This document shows positions 45,731-54,580 of a stretch of 64,000 nucleotides of DNA, in pieces. The DNA is from Lactococcus formosensis. Its GTDB lineage: Bacteria > Bacillota > Bacilli > Lactobacillales > Streptococcaceae. The stretch lies in NCBI RefSeq assembly GCF_018403745.1, contig NZ_BOVP01000003.1:1-64000 (forward strand), written 5' to 3'. The translations under genes and the position numbers were made by a program. The notes under the pieces were generated by a model, which worked only from the letters and a program-made list of their open reading frames with translations, did no database searches and was not told the origin of the DNA. How positions within the stretch are numbered: the stretch's first letter is position 1; the number at the start of each line of letters is the position of its first letter.

Positions 45731-46711
45731 TTAGGAAGCATTGTTGGTCTGATTCAGTGCAAAAGTATTTTTTTCTTGAATCAATAATTCAAGCAACTGA
45801 AGCACTTGGAAAAGACCAGCACGATTTTCAAACTCTTCACGCGTTTGAGGCAAGTCCATCTGACGATAATGAGAATAGGCGCTCTCTATTTTCTTTAAGA
45901 GCTCACTGCCGTCATTATGTGCAGCGTAGGTGAGTGACAGAGTTTCAAAAATATTGGAAATTTCAGCGATATGTGTGCTGTCCACATCTATTTCTTCTAG
46001 TTTCATAATAATATCTTTGAGAAGAGTAATTTGGATATGGCGCATATCGAAATAGCGTTGATAAAATGTATTATTTCTTAAAAGATTATTCTCTGATTTT
46101 TCAGTGGCGATTTTGCTGCTTGCTTCGATGAGGTCAAGCAGGTTGTCACACTGTGCAACGAGATCTTTTAAATCTTGTTTTTGATTTAAACAAATGACGA
46201 GGTGTGCTGAAATATTTTTGAATTCTTTTTCTAAAATATTGAGATTGTTTTCTAATAATCTTTCGTTGCTTGGCATATATATGTTTGCCAAAAGTGCTAA
46301 ACCAACCCCAATAAACATTAATGAAAACTCATTGCCTACAAGAGGAAAAGTTATTTCTTGGGCTAAGAGGTAGTGGGAAAAAAGTACGGAGTTTACGACG
46401 ATACCTTCGCTAGTATTGGTGGCGACAGAGATAGGAATAAACAAAAGTAAGAAAATACCAAAAGATAAAGGTGTAAAATTAAATAAGTTTAAAACGATGA
46501 AGGCGAGTAAAGTAGCGATGATAAGTCCTAAAACACGCATAAAGCCTAAACGTAAGGTGCTTTTCTGCGTGTTCGTAATGGAGAGAATGGCAATGATTCC
46601 TGCACTGGTCGCAGATTCTAAGTGGAAAAATTGTGCAATAATAATAGCTAGTGTTGCACAAATTGCTGTTTTGATTGTTCTTTGCCCTATTTTAATATGG
46701 CTGTAATTCAC
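45731..46711 (-). CDS. Aromatic acid exporter (ArAE) family membrane protein
   Basis: This 326-aa protein has about five N-terminal membrane helices (IKTAICATLAIIIAQFF, VLGLIIATLLAFIVLNLF, FGIFLLLFIPISVAT and others). A long cytosolic helical domain follows (LLENNLNILEKEFKNISAHL ... LQLLELLIQ), as in the ArAE_1/DUF939 family. The start is set at GTG 46711, where AAGGAG lies 7 nt upstream; the 18-residue extension to 46765 has no ribosome site. The transported compound is unknown. Convergent with the CatE-like gene. Confidence 0.82.
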   Translation of the reverse strand: MNYSHIKIGQRTIKTAICATLAIIIAQFFHLESATSAGIIAILSITNTQKSTLRLGFMRVLGLIIATLLAFIVLNLFNFTPLSFGIFLLLFIPISVATNTSEGIVVNSVLFSHYLLAQEITFPLVGNEFSLMFIGVGLALLANIYMPSNERLLENNLNILEKEFKNISAHLVICLNQKQDLKDLVAQCDNLLDLIEASSKIATEKSENNLLRNNTFYQRYFDMRHIQITLLKDIIMKLEEIDVDSTHIAEISNIFETLSLTYAAHNDGSELLKKIESAYSHYRQMDLPQTREEFENRAGLFQVLQLLELLIQEKNTFALNQTNNAS

Positions 46712-46935
46712 ATTTTGTCTCCTTGTGATAGTATATAAGCAGTGAAAGACACATCTCAAAGACATAATGTATTTCGAGAGCTTTCTTAACTAGAGTAATT
46801 ATACCAAAAAATAGGATAGAAACAGACGCAACGCTTTCAAAATTTTAGCTAAGAAGAGATTATCTTGTGTTTCAGAGCAAATGAGACGAGTGGAATTAAA
46901 AAACTGTGTATAATAGAATAAAGGAGAAAAAACAG

Positions 46936-47466
46936 ATGAAAAAGTATATTATTGTAGGGATGTTTTCGTTCTTACTTGGAGCAATAGTTGCCTTAGGGAT
47001 ATCTAATATTACTCAATCACCTGCTACACCGATGGCAAAGGAAAGTTCTAGTTCTTCGACGTCCAAAACAGAGAGGAGCACTACAAATAGCTCCTCTGAA
47101 GTTAAAACAACTTCATCTTCAACTTCAACAAGCAGTAGTGAACAGTCTATCTCTTCTCTCTATCATCTTGTCCCGCCTCAAAGTACCTATAAGAACTTAA
47201 TTGTAGCTAAGACAGCGGAAGCAGAGGCTTATATTCAAACCAATGGTTACAACCTCGTCAGCAAAACGAATAATGATTTGAATGAAAAATCGCTCATTAG
47301 TGAACCTTCAACAGAGTTGCCGAATCCAGTTGACATCTCCGGTAAAGAAAGCTATCTTTACTTTTGGGCAAATGATGTACAAGCAAACGAGCTTGGCGCT
47401 GTTCGAATGGATAATAAAGTTGTATTCTTTAAAGCTACAGATGATTACTTAAGTCGTTTGAATTAA
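46936..47466 (+). CDS. Ser/Thr-rich anchored surface protein, 176 aa
   Basis: An N-terminal membrane anchor (residues 4-23) is followed by a Ser/Thr-rich stalk (~33-76, SSSSSTSKTERSTTNSSS) and a globular C-terminal domain (~80-176, LYHLVPPQSTYKNLIVAK). Predicted extracellular; not recognised further. The ATG at 46936 has AAAGGAG upstream. The in-frame GTG at 46906 is rejected since it lies in the TATAAT promoter region. Confidence 0.72.
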   Translation: MKKYIIVGMFSFLLGAIVALGISNITQSPATPMAKESSSSSTSKTERSTTNSSSEVKTTSSSTSTSSSEQSISSLYHLVPPQSTYKNLIVAKTAEAEAYIQTNGYNLVSKTNNDLNEKSLISEPSTELPNPVDISGKESYLYFWANDVQANELGAVRMDNKVVFFKATDDYLSRLN

Positions 47467-47495
47467 AAAAGACAGGAATAAAAACCTGTCTTTTT
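47465..47495. terminator. Bidirectional terminator
   Basis: AAAAAGACAGG/CCTGTCTTTTT arms between convergent genes. Confidence 0.9.
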
Positions 47496-47512
47496 GTAGA
47501 AAGAGAATTGAT

Positions 47513-47911
47513 TTACATAGCCATCCAGACGGGCTCTAAGCAGTTCCCATCTGGATCTTGGACTTCCAGGCCATACATGACGTCCTCAGGAATGCCATTT
47601 TCCAAATGAAGAGATTGTCCGCCATTTTCATTGGCGAGCTTGCCAAATTCTTTAACGGCATCTGCACTAGGAAGAGTAAATGCAGCAAGGGCACCACTAA
47701 CTTTATGCGTATCAGCAATTGTTTTATCACCAATAAATGTTTGGTAGCGCTCATGCGAAAGCAGCATGATATAGAAATTTTCATCCCAAACCATACAACT
47801 TACCAAATCATCAGAAAAATCGGGATTTTTCTTGAAGCCAATTTTTTCATAAAAGGCTGTAGAGACTTGGATATCAGTAACGGGGAAGTTGACGAAAACC
47901 ATTGTCGACAT
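47513..47911 (-). CDS. VOC-family (glyoxalase/bleomycin-resistance-like) protein
   Basis: This 132-aa single-domain VOC protein carries MVFVNFPVTDIQVSTAFYEKIGF at its start, GALAAFTLPSADAVKEF in the middle and VQDPDGNCLEPVWM at the end. The metal His of classical glyoxalases is not obvious in the first strand (VNFPV), so it may be a non-catalytic binding protein or use other ligands. AGGAGG site upstream of the ATG. Confidence 0.8.
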   Translation of the reverse strand: MSTMVFVNFPVTDIQVSTAFYEKIGFKKNPDFSDDLVSCMVWDENFYIMLLSHERYQTFIGDKTIADTHKVSGALAAFTLPSADAVKEFGKLANENGGQSLHLENGIPEDVMYGLEVQDPDGNCLEPVWMAM

Positions 47912-48081
47912 ATGAAATCCTCCTTAAAATATATTTTATGTCAGAACATTCTTAACTTTAAGCTAATTGTAGCATAAATCATATTTTTCATGGCTTGATT
48001 GGTTTGGAAAATGCTTTCAAAAAAGTAAGGTGAAAATCAGAGGGTAAAACAGCGTTTGAGACGTTTATTTAAGAGATTTTC

Positions 48082-48090
48082 TGTTAAAAT
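48082..48090 (+). promoter_or_regulatory. Extended -10 promoter giving a leaderless corA mRNA
   Basis: TG-T-TAAAAT ends 6 nt before the ATG at 48097. An overlapping TATAAT (48090-48095) is too close to the start codon to be used for a full-length product. Confidence 0.65.
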
Positions 48091-48096
48091 ATAATT

Positions 48097-49014
48097 ATGA
48101 TTAAAAACTACGAATTGTCAGCTGAACATCGGCTAGTCTCTACGGCAGAGATGAGGAATTTCACATATGTACTCAATCCGACACGCGAAGAAATTGGTAG
48201 TGTCTCGGAGTACTTTCAACTGCCCTTTGACTACCTTAGCGGCATTCTCGATGATTATGAAAATGCCCGTTTTGAAACGGATGATATCGATAATAATCTG
48301 ATACTTTTACAATATCCAGCCTCATCAAGTTATGGCGAGGTGGGCACATTTCCTTATTCTTTGATTTGGACAAAAAATGAAGCTGTTATTTTGGCTCTGA
48401 ATCACGACATTAAGGGAGAACATATATTTGGTAGAGAATATAGCTCTACGCGCTATAAGCATGAAATCATTTATCAGGTGATGTACCAAATGACACATGA
48501 CTTCCATGATTATTTAAGAGAGTTCCGTCTCCGTCGTCGTCGTCTTGAAGTGGGAATTAAGAACTCAACAAAAAATGATCAAATCGTTGATATGATTGGT
48601 ATTCAAGCCAGCCTGATTTATTTTGAAGATGCTTTGAACAATAATCTCGAAGTGTTGAAGAAATTTATTGATTATCTGCGTGAAGAAGATGAAGATGGCT
48701 TTGCTGATAAGATTTATGATATTTATATTGAAACAGATCAGGCCTACACAGAAACACGTATTCAGCTTAAACTTTTACAAAATCTACGTGATTTGTTCTC
48801 AAATATTGTGTCCAATAACCTGAATATTGTCATGAAGATTATGACTTCAGCAACCTTTGTTCTGGGGATTCCAGGCGTTGTTGTCGGCTTTTACGGGATG
48901 AATGTCCCCATACCTGGGCAGGAAATTAGTTGGGTCATGTGGGCCATACTGGGTTTAACGCTTATATTTTGTGGCATTGTCGTTTGGGCTTTACGCAAAA
49001 AGGACATGTTGTGA
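48097..49014 (+). CDS. corA: CorA-family magnesium/divalent cation transporter
   Basis: This 305-aa protein has a large N-terminal cytosolic domain (residues 1-245) and two C-terminal membrane helices. The selectivity motif GMN sits at 267-269 (FYGMNVP) between them, and the basic tail ALRKKDML ends the protein. It forms pentameric Mg2+ channels in the family. No Shine-Dalgarno sequence precedes the ATG; see the leaderless promoter. Confidence 0.94.
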   Translation: MIKNYELSAEHRLVSTAEMRNFTYVLNPTREEIGSVSEYFQLPFDYLSGILDDYENARFETDDIDNNLILLQYPASSSYGEVGTFPYSLIWTKNEAVILALNHDIKGEHIFGREYSSTRYKHEIIYQVMYQMTHDFHDYLREFRLRRRRLEVGIKNSTKNDQIVDMIGIQASLIYFEDALNNNLEVLKKFIDYLREEDEDGFADKIYDIYIETDQAYTETRIQLKLLQNLRDLFSNIVSNNLNIVMKIMTSATFVLGIPGVVVGFYGMNVPIPGQEISWVMWAILGLTLIFCGIVVWALRKKDML

Positions 49015-49055
49015 TTATTTAATAATCACAAGTTATCAAAAAGGAACATTTATTC

Positions 49056-50747
49056 ATGTATAGATTACGTATTTTTGCGCAAAATTTAGCAATCTTCCTG
49101 TCCGTAGTGATTGATATTGGAGCAATTTTAGCTTTTTATTTGCATCGCTCACCTGTTTTGAGAGAGTATTTTCCTTCCTATAGTTTCATGCCGCATTATA
49201 TTTTAGGCTTTGCTTTAGGACTTTTGGGGCTTTTGGTCTCTCTCAATCTCTACCGGCGGGTAAGATCAGCTTGGATTATTACGATTGTTGTTCAATTTGT
49301 TATTTTACGGTTGAACTTTATTTCTACTCAGAGATTTTTTAGTATTGGTTCACTCCTTTCGCTCATCATTCTGGTTATTCTTGGATTAACTTATCGTGAT
49401 TTTAGCCGAACAATAGACCGTAATTATGCAAAAAAAGCAGTGTTTCTCGGTTTTATTCCACTTATTTTGGCATTCTTTAATACCTTATTGAGTTTAAGTT
49501 TTTTGAAACGCGATTATTTAGGAAATCCAGATGTTTATTCTATCTTTAAACAATCCTTACATTTTCTTTTTACGATGGATATTCGACAAGCACACTTCAA
49601 TTCTCATGTGCATGGCTTTTATATGGTGGGGCTTATTATCATCACTTGGATTTGTGTGATGTTGGCGCTATATTATATCTTAAAGCCATTGGTTTATTAC
49701 CCGATATTAAGTGGTCGTGAAAAAGAAAAAGCAATCGCCCTTGTTGAAAAATATGGTCAAAATCCAATGGCCTATATGACTATTGATGGTCAGAAATCTT
49801 ATTTCTTCAGTGTTACGGTTGAGGGGATGTTGGCGTACACTGTTGTAAACAATGTGCTCGTTGGTTGTGGAGATATCGTTTGTGCCCCTAAAGATGCTGC
49901 ACGTTTTATGGGAGAACTGGTGCACTTTTCTCGCCGTAATGGGTGGAAGATTTTGTTTATGGATATTACAGAAACGATGCGCTCTGCCTATGAGTCTTAT
50001 GGTTTTTCAATGATTAAGATTGGTGAGGATGCTTGTTTGCATCTAGAAGACTTTAGTCTTAAAGGGAAGAAAACAGCAAAAGTTCGTGCCAACATCAATC
50101 ACGCACATCGTTTAGGCATTACTGTTGAAGAATACAAACCAACTGAAAAGCGAGATATAAAAATTGAAAATGAACTTCAAGAAATCTCAGACGAATGGTT
50201 TGGCTCTAAAGGCCCTGAACTTGGCTTCATGTTGGGAGGGTTAGCTTTAGAAAATCCTCTCGGACGCCGTTACTTTTACAGTCGTGATGCAGCAGGGAAA
50301 ATGTTGGCTTTCGTAATTTTCGTTCCTTATGCTGAAGGCGAGGAAAGAGGTTATATGGCTGATGTTACGCGCCGCCGTGCGCAAGTGCCTAATGGCTCTA
50401 TGGAAGTGTGCCTTCTTCAAGCCTTTGAAACAATGCGCGAGGAGGGAGTGACTTGGGGTAATCTCGGCCTCTGCCCCTTGGCAAATATTCAAGACGACGA
50501 GGACAGTAGCAAAGTTACAACACAGCTCTTCCAGTTTATTTATGAAAATATGAATGGCGTATATGGCTTCAAAGGGCTTTATCAAGCCAAGAAAAAATGG
50601 AATCCAAGTGATTGGCAAGCGCGTTATATTGCTTATGCGCCCAAACCTTTCAGTTTCAGCTATGCATACGCTATGTTGAAGGCTCAAAATCCTGAAGGGA
50701 TAAACAAACTAATCCTTGAGAAACTCCGGACAAAGATTGAAAAATAA
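49056..50747 (+). CDS. MprF-like membrane protein with DUF2156 domain
   Basis: The 563-aa protein has about six N-terminal membrane helices (residues ~5-225) followed by a cytosolic DUF2156/GNAT-like domain (~225-563). That domain contains YMTIDGQKSYFF, ADVTRRRAQVPNGSMEVCL and GNLGLCPLAN, as in the lysyltransferase domain of MprF. The classic enzyme adds lysine to phosphatidylglycerol for resistance to cationic peptides. This one has fewer flippase helices (MprF has about 14), so its product is uncertain. AAAAGGAAC site; 41 bp after corA, probably cotranscribed. Confidence 0.82.
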   Translation: MYRLRIFAQNLAIFLSVVIDIGAILAFYLHRSPVLREYFPSYSFMPHYILGFALGLLGLLVSLNLYRRVRSAWIITIVVQFVILRLNFISTQRFFSIGSLLSLIILVILGLTYRDFSRTIDRNYAKKAVFLGFIPLILAFFNTLLSLSFLKRDYLGNPDVYSIFKQSLHFLFTMDIRQAHFNSHVHGFYMVGLIIITWICVMLALYYILKPLVYYPILSGREKEKAIALVEKYGQNPMAYMTIDGQKSYFFSVTVEGMLAYTVVNNVLVGCGDIVCAPKDAARFMGELVHFSRRNGWKILFMDITETMRSAYESYGFSMIKIGEDACLHLEDFSLKGKKTAKVRANINHAHRLGITVEEYKPTEKRDIKIENELQEISDEWFGSKGPELGFMLGGLALENPLGRRYFYSRDAAGKMLAFVIFVPYAEGEERGYMADVTRRRAQVPNGSMEVCLLQAFETMREEGVTWGNLGLCPLANIQDDEDSSKVTTQLFQFIYENMNGVYGFKGLYQAKKKWNPSDWQARYIAYAPKPFSFSYAYAMLKAQNPEGINKLILEKLRTKIEK

Positions 50748-50775
50748 AAGCACCGCAAAAGCTGCGGTGCTTTTT
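50746..50775 (+). terminator. Terminator of corA-mprF-like unit
   Basis: AAAAGCACCGCA/TGCGGTGCTTTT perfect arms. Confidence 0.92.
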
Positions 50776-50781
50776 CTTAAT

Positions 50782-50802
50782 AAAAAACCTCTCAACGAGA
50801 GG
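50782..50802 (-). terminator. Terminator of the UspA gene
   Basis: On the minus strand, CCTCTC-loop-GAGAGG is followed by six T. Confidence 0.8.
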
Positions 50803-50816
50803 ACGAACGATAACAA

Positions 50817-51254
50817 TTATTTACGGACGACAAGAGTATCACATGGTGCATTTTTAATGATATAGTCAGCAACAGAACCGATAAATATACGTTCAATGTA
50901 GCTCAAACCAGTTGCACCAAGAACGATAAGGTCAATATTTTCTTCTTTTGGAAGTGTTTGTCCCAACATAACTTTTGGTGAGCCGAATTCGACACGAGTA
51001 GTTACTGTTTTTACACCAGCGTTTTTTGCTTCATTTGCAAAGTCATTAATGAGGTTTTCAGCACCTTTATGTGTGTCATCAGCTACAACAGAATCATAAG
51101 CAGAGATGGACTGAAATGCACGTAAATCAATGACGTTAGCGATGACTAATTCGGCATCGTTACGAAGGGCAGTGGCAACAGCTTTATCAAAGGCCTTTGT
51201 TGATTCTACAGAACCGTCAAGACCAACGAGGATTTTTTTGTAATTATCGAGCAT
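50817..51254 (-). CDS. Universal stress protein, UspA family
   Basis: This 145-aa single Usp domain carries KKILVGLDGS at the start and the ATP-binding GATGLSYIERIFIGSVADYI with NAPCDTLVVRK at the end (the G-2x-G-9x-G-S type motif). The ATG at 51254 has AAAAGGAG 7 nt upstream; the longer in-frame reading to 51311 is rejected. Confidence 0.93.
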   Translation of the reverse strand: MLDNYKKILVGLDGSVESTKAFDKAVATALRNDAELVIANVIDLRAFQSISAYDSVVADDTHKGAENLINDFANEAKNAGVKTVTTRVEFGSPKVMLGQTLPKEENIDLIVLGATGLSYIERIFIGSVADYIIKNAPCDTLVVRK

Positions 51255-51335
51255 AGTGGGACTCCTTTTCTTTTTTTTACTATACTCTAATTTTACTCTA
51301 ATTTGAAGCATTTGTAAAAGAAAAACTATTTTTAA

Positions 51336-51518
51336 GGTCTAAATACACTGTCAGATGCTCATGACCGGATAGACGATGATGATGACGAGGGAGAGGGAGA
51401 GGGAGATATAAATAGTAGTTTTAATGAAAAATTATCTTTTGATGTAGCAGACAGTCTTGAAAAGCTAATGGATGACGAGAAGAACAACTATGTGCTGTCC
51501 TCATTGCGTCTAATTTGA
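51336..51518 (+). pseudogene. Start-less coding remnant upstream of dinG
   Basis: A 60-codon open frame (stop TGA at 51516) reads GLNTLSDAHDRIDDDDDEGE... ending DEKNNYVLSSLRLI. It has protein-like composition with an acidic Asp/Glu-Gly run, but the first in-frame ATG is near the end (LMDDEKNN) and no ribosome site exists. It looks like the 3' end of a decayed gene. The dinG promoter region overlaps its stop (TGATATAAT). Confidence 0.5.
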
Positions 51519-51598
51519 TATAATTATAAAGATCTATTTTTAAACGGCCGAGTAAAGCAAAGCCTTATAAAAATAAATAGAAGTTGAAAGGTAAAAAA

Positions 51599-53953
51599 AT
51601 GACTCGATATGCTGTGGTAGATTTAGAAGCCACCGATGCGCACAGCTCGCAGAATAAAATTATCCAAATTGGTATTGCGCTAGTCGAGGGTGGAGAAGTG
51701 GTAGACACTTATACGACAGATGTCAATCCACATGAGTCACTTTTGCCGAGGATTGCTAACCTTACGGGCTTGTCAGACCGCCGCTTGTCAAAGGCGCCAG
51801 ACTTTTCAGAAGTCGCAGAAGAAGTGCGTCAAAAATTGGAAGGTACAGTTTTTGTGGCTCACAATGCGCGTTTTGATTATTCTTTATTAATGAAAAGTCT
51901 CTTTCCTTTAGGATTGGACTTGGAGTTACCACGTGTAGATACAGTTGAACTTGCGCGTGTTATTTTTCCTACTTTTGAAAAATACGGAATGGAAGCTCTG
52001 AGTGAGCGATTGCACTTGCAACACGACCAACCTCATGCAGCTTTATCAGATGCTTTAGCTACAGCGGAATTACTGCTTAAGATGCAAGAGAGGATCCGTA
52101 AACTCCCTCGTGCCGTTTTGGAGGAACTCATTCGCCATTCGGACAGTTTGCTCTATGAAACAAAAGAGTTCTTAAAAGAGCAGCTGCCCTATACCTCCCT
52201 CAAGGTTAATCAGCTTTATGTGGTTCACAATATTGCAACACGTAGAGAAAAAGTTAAAGATAACAGACAGCCTCTTGCCAATTCTTTTGCTAAAAATATC
52301 TCTCGTTTAGGTCTTAAAGTCCGGAAAAATCAAGAAAAGATTGCTGAGAAAATCAAAGAAGAACTGGCACAAAGTCGTCCTTCTTTCATTGAAGCACCCA
52401 CTGGCATCGGTAAGACATATGCTTATCTCCTCCCCTTACTTGCAGAAGGACGGGAAATTGTTGTGTCAACGCCGACAAAAGTTCTACAAAATCAGATGAT
52501 TCATGGTGTGGCACCAATTCTTAAAGAAAAATTTGGTGTGAATTTCTCCAAGATTTTAGGTACGAAGAATTATATTTCATTGGAAAAATTTTCGCGGCTT
52601 TTACTTGCAAATACGGAGGGCAAAAATTTCGAAATTTTTAAGATGAAAATTTTGGTTTGGTTGACGGAGACACTTACAGGGGAGCTAGATGAGCTCTCAA
52701 AAGTGATGACCAACGAGGAGTATTTTGCTCAGATTGCACATGATGGATATGTTAACACTAAACAGTTGCATTATGAACAGGACTTCTGGCTGAAAGCACA
52801 ACGCAGGTCTGAAATTTCGCAAGTCAAAGTTGTCAATCATGCTTACCTGATTGAACGTCTTGCAGATTATCCTGAGACTTTCTTGCAGAATCGGGTATTA
52901 GTTGTGGATGAAGCACAGCAACTTTTCACTACACTGGAAAGAGCCAATCAGAAATCAGTCAAAATCTCGGAACAATTGGAAACCGTAGATACAGAAAATT
53001 CGCATTTAAATAAACGTCTTGTAGAAAGTTTGACTTTCCAGCTCAAAAATAAAAAGCTGGACAGTGAGAAAATTGCTCTTGATGCGAGAGAACTCGGCTT
53101 AAAAGAATTGGCTGATATTTTTGAACATCCTGAGCAGAACTTTATTTGGCGTGATGGGGATATTGTTCACGCTTCAAGTACAGACTTTTATAACTTTGAA
53201 AAGCTAGTGCCTTCAGAAACTAAAATATATATGTTGGGGGCAACCTTATCTCTGACGGAAGATAAGCCCATTTTCCCAGAGCTTTTGGGCTTTAAGGATT
53301 ATCGTTTCTTCAAATTTGACAGTCATCCCGCTGAAAACCAAGAAATATTTATCGTGTCTGATGGGCCGCATATCAAAAATACAGGTGTTATGGCTTACGC
53401 GCATTATGTTGCGGATAGAGTTTCTGAGGTCGCTGAGCTGGGTGCTCAAGTTGTCGTTCTCTTTACGGCAAAAGTGTCCTTAACTTTTGTAGCAGAACAA
53501 CTGTCCGCTGAAGGTTGGGATGTATTGGCTCAAGATATTAATGGGACCGCTGCACAAATCAAGAAAAAATTTGATAAAGGAGAAGGGCAGATCCTTCTAG
53601 GATTAGCTTCCTTCTGGGAAGGTGTGGATTTTGAGAAGCAAGATCATCTTGTTTTGATGATTCCCCGTCTGCCCTTTGCTACGCCGGATGATATTTTAAC
53701 GAAAAAGTATGCAAAACGTTTTAATAATCCTTTTTACGATTTCAATGTTCCTATGGCAACTTTGAAATTGCAACAAGCTCTTGGGCGCGTCAACCGCCGT
53801 CATAATCAGTATTCTAAAGTTGTGATTCTTGATAATCGATTGGCAGGGAAGTCATACGCAAAAAGAATGCGTAAAAATCTCGCACAATCTGCGCCGCTTA
53901 AAACACTTGAAAATAGTGAATTAGTGGAAAAAATTCTTGAATTCTTGATGTAA
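51599..53953 (+). CDS. dinG: DnaQ-DinG fusion: exonuclease/helicase
   Basis: This 784-aa Firmicute-type DinG fuses an N-terminal DEDD 3'-5' exonuclease (DLEATDA residues 8-14, HNARFD 88-93, HDQPHAALSDALAT 142-155) to an XPD-like superfamily 2 helicase with Walker A APTGIGKT (266-273), DEAQ (VVDEAQQLF) and a C-terminal QALGRVNRR motif VI. The four iron-sulfur Cys of E. coli DinG are absent, as in related Gram-positive proteins. The ATG at 51599 has GAAAGG 7 nt upstream; an in-frame TTG at 51584 is rejected. Confidence 0.93.
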   Translation: MTRYAVVDLEATDAHSSQNKIIQIGIALVEGGEVVDTYTTDVNPHESLLPRIANLTGLSDRRLSKAPDFSEVAEEVRQKLEGTVFVAHNARFDYSLLMKSLFPLGLDLELPRVDTVELARVIFPTFEKYGMEALSERLHLQHDQPHAALSDALATAELLLKMQERIRKLPRAVLEELIRHSDSLLYETKEFLKEQLPYTSLKVNQLYVVHNIATRREKVKDNRQPLANSFAKNISRLGLKVRKNQEKIAEKIKEELAQSRPSFIEAPTGIGKTYAYLLPLLAEGREIVVSTPTKVLQNQMIHGVAPILKEKFGVNFSKILGTKNYISLEKFSRLLLANTEGKNFEIFKMKILVWLTETLTGELDELSKVMTNEEYFAQIAHDGYVNTKQLHYEQDFWLKAQRRSEISQVKVVNHAYLIERLADYPETFLQNRVLVVDEAQQLFTTLERANQKSVKISEQLETVDTENSHLNKRLVESLTFQLKNKKLDSEKIALDARELGLKELADIFEHPEQNFIWRDGDIVHASSTDFYNFEKLVPSETKIYMLGATLSLTEDKPIFPELLGFKDYRFFKFDSHPAENQEIFIVSDGPHIKNTGVMAYAHYVADRVSEVAELGAQVVVLFTAKVSLTFVAEQLSAEGWDVLAQDINGTAAQIKKKFDKGEGQILLGLASFWEGVDFEKQDHLVLMIPRLPFATPDDILTKKYAKRFNNPFYDFNVPMATLKLQQALGRVNRRHNQYSKVVILDNRLAGKSYAKRMRKNLAQSAPLKTLENSELVEKILEFLM

Positions 53954-54070
53954 AGTGATACCTGATACAGATAAGTCCAAGAAGAAGTTAAGAAAAGGCA
54001 CCGAAATTCTTCAGTGACAAGACTTGGAAATTATGGATTTAACTTTTTCCGGCAGAAGACCTTTGTAGAG

Positions 54071-54091
54071 AAGCAATTTCGTTGCTTTTTT
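54071..54091 (+). terminator. Terminator of dinG
   Basis: AAGCAA/TTGCTT short stem with T run, just before the tseB promoter TATAAT (~54094). Confidence 0.65.
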
Positions 54092-54133
54092 GCTATAATT
54101 AAATAGATTATCTAAAGGACAGAAAGGTAGGCT

Positions 54134-54577
54134 ATGAGAAGAAGACGAATGACTCTGCATACACAGATTATTATCGGTATTTTAACGGTAATTCTGGCAG
54201 GTTTTATTGCGATAAGCCTCTTTATCTGGAGAGCAATCCGCCCTTATAATACAGCAAGAAGCGCTGCAATTGCTATAGCAAAGGATAAAACTGAGCTGAA
54301 AACTCCAACAGCTTTTGACATTGCAACTACAGATAGCACAGATTATTCTTTACTTGGCAAAACTGAGAAAGGCAAAGAGATAGGTGTTTTAATCCCTGAA
54401 AAAGGGGGAAATTTAACAGTTATTGACATGGCAACAGGTGTTAAGCCCGAAACGCTTCAGGCGGATACTACGACATCGATTGTCTTGGCCCTTTATAAAA
54501 ATCAGCCAGTATGGCAAGTAAATAGTCGTGAAGGTTTTAAACTTTATGATTTCAAGACGGGTAAGGAGCTGTTGTAA
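54134..54577 (+). CDS. TseB-like (DUF5590, YpmB) membrane protein
   Basis: The 147-aa protein has one N-terminal membrane helix (IIIGILTVILAGFIAISLFIW) and an extracellular YpmB/TseB domain (NTARSAAIAIAKDKTELKT, YKNQPVWQVNSREGFKLYDFKTGK). In B. subtilis, TseB modulates the elongation penicillin-binding protein PBP2A. The gene order dinG-ypmB-aspB-asnS is the same there. AAAGGT-type site; aspC follows 3 bp later. Confidence 0.88.
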   Translation: MRRRRMTLHTQIIIGILTVILAGFIAISLFIWRAIRPYNTARSAAIAIAKDKTELKTPTAFDIATTDSTDYSLLGKTEKGKEIGVLIPEKGGNLTVIDMATGVKPETLQADTTTSIVLALYKNQPVWQVNSREGFKLYDFKTGKELL

Positions 54578-54580
54578 TTT

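Noticed and set aside
48004..48019. Catabolite-responsive element before corA
   Set aside because: GGAAAATGCTTTCA has two mismatches at key positions of the lactococcal cre consensus and is poorly placed relative to the genes.
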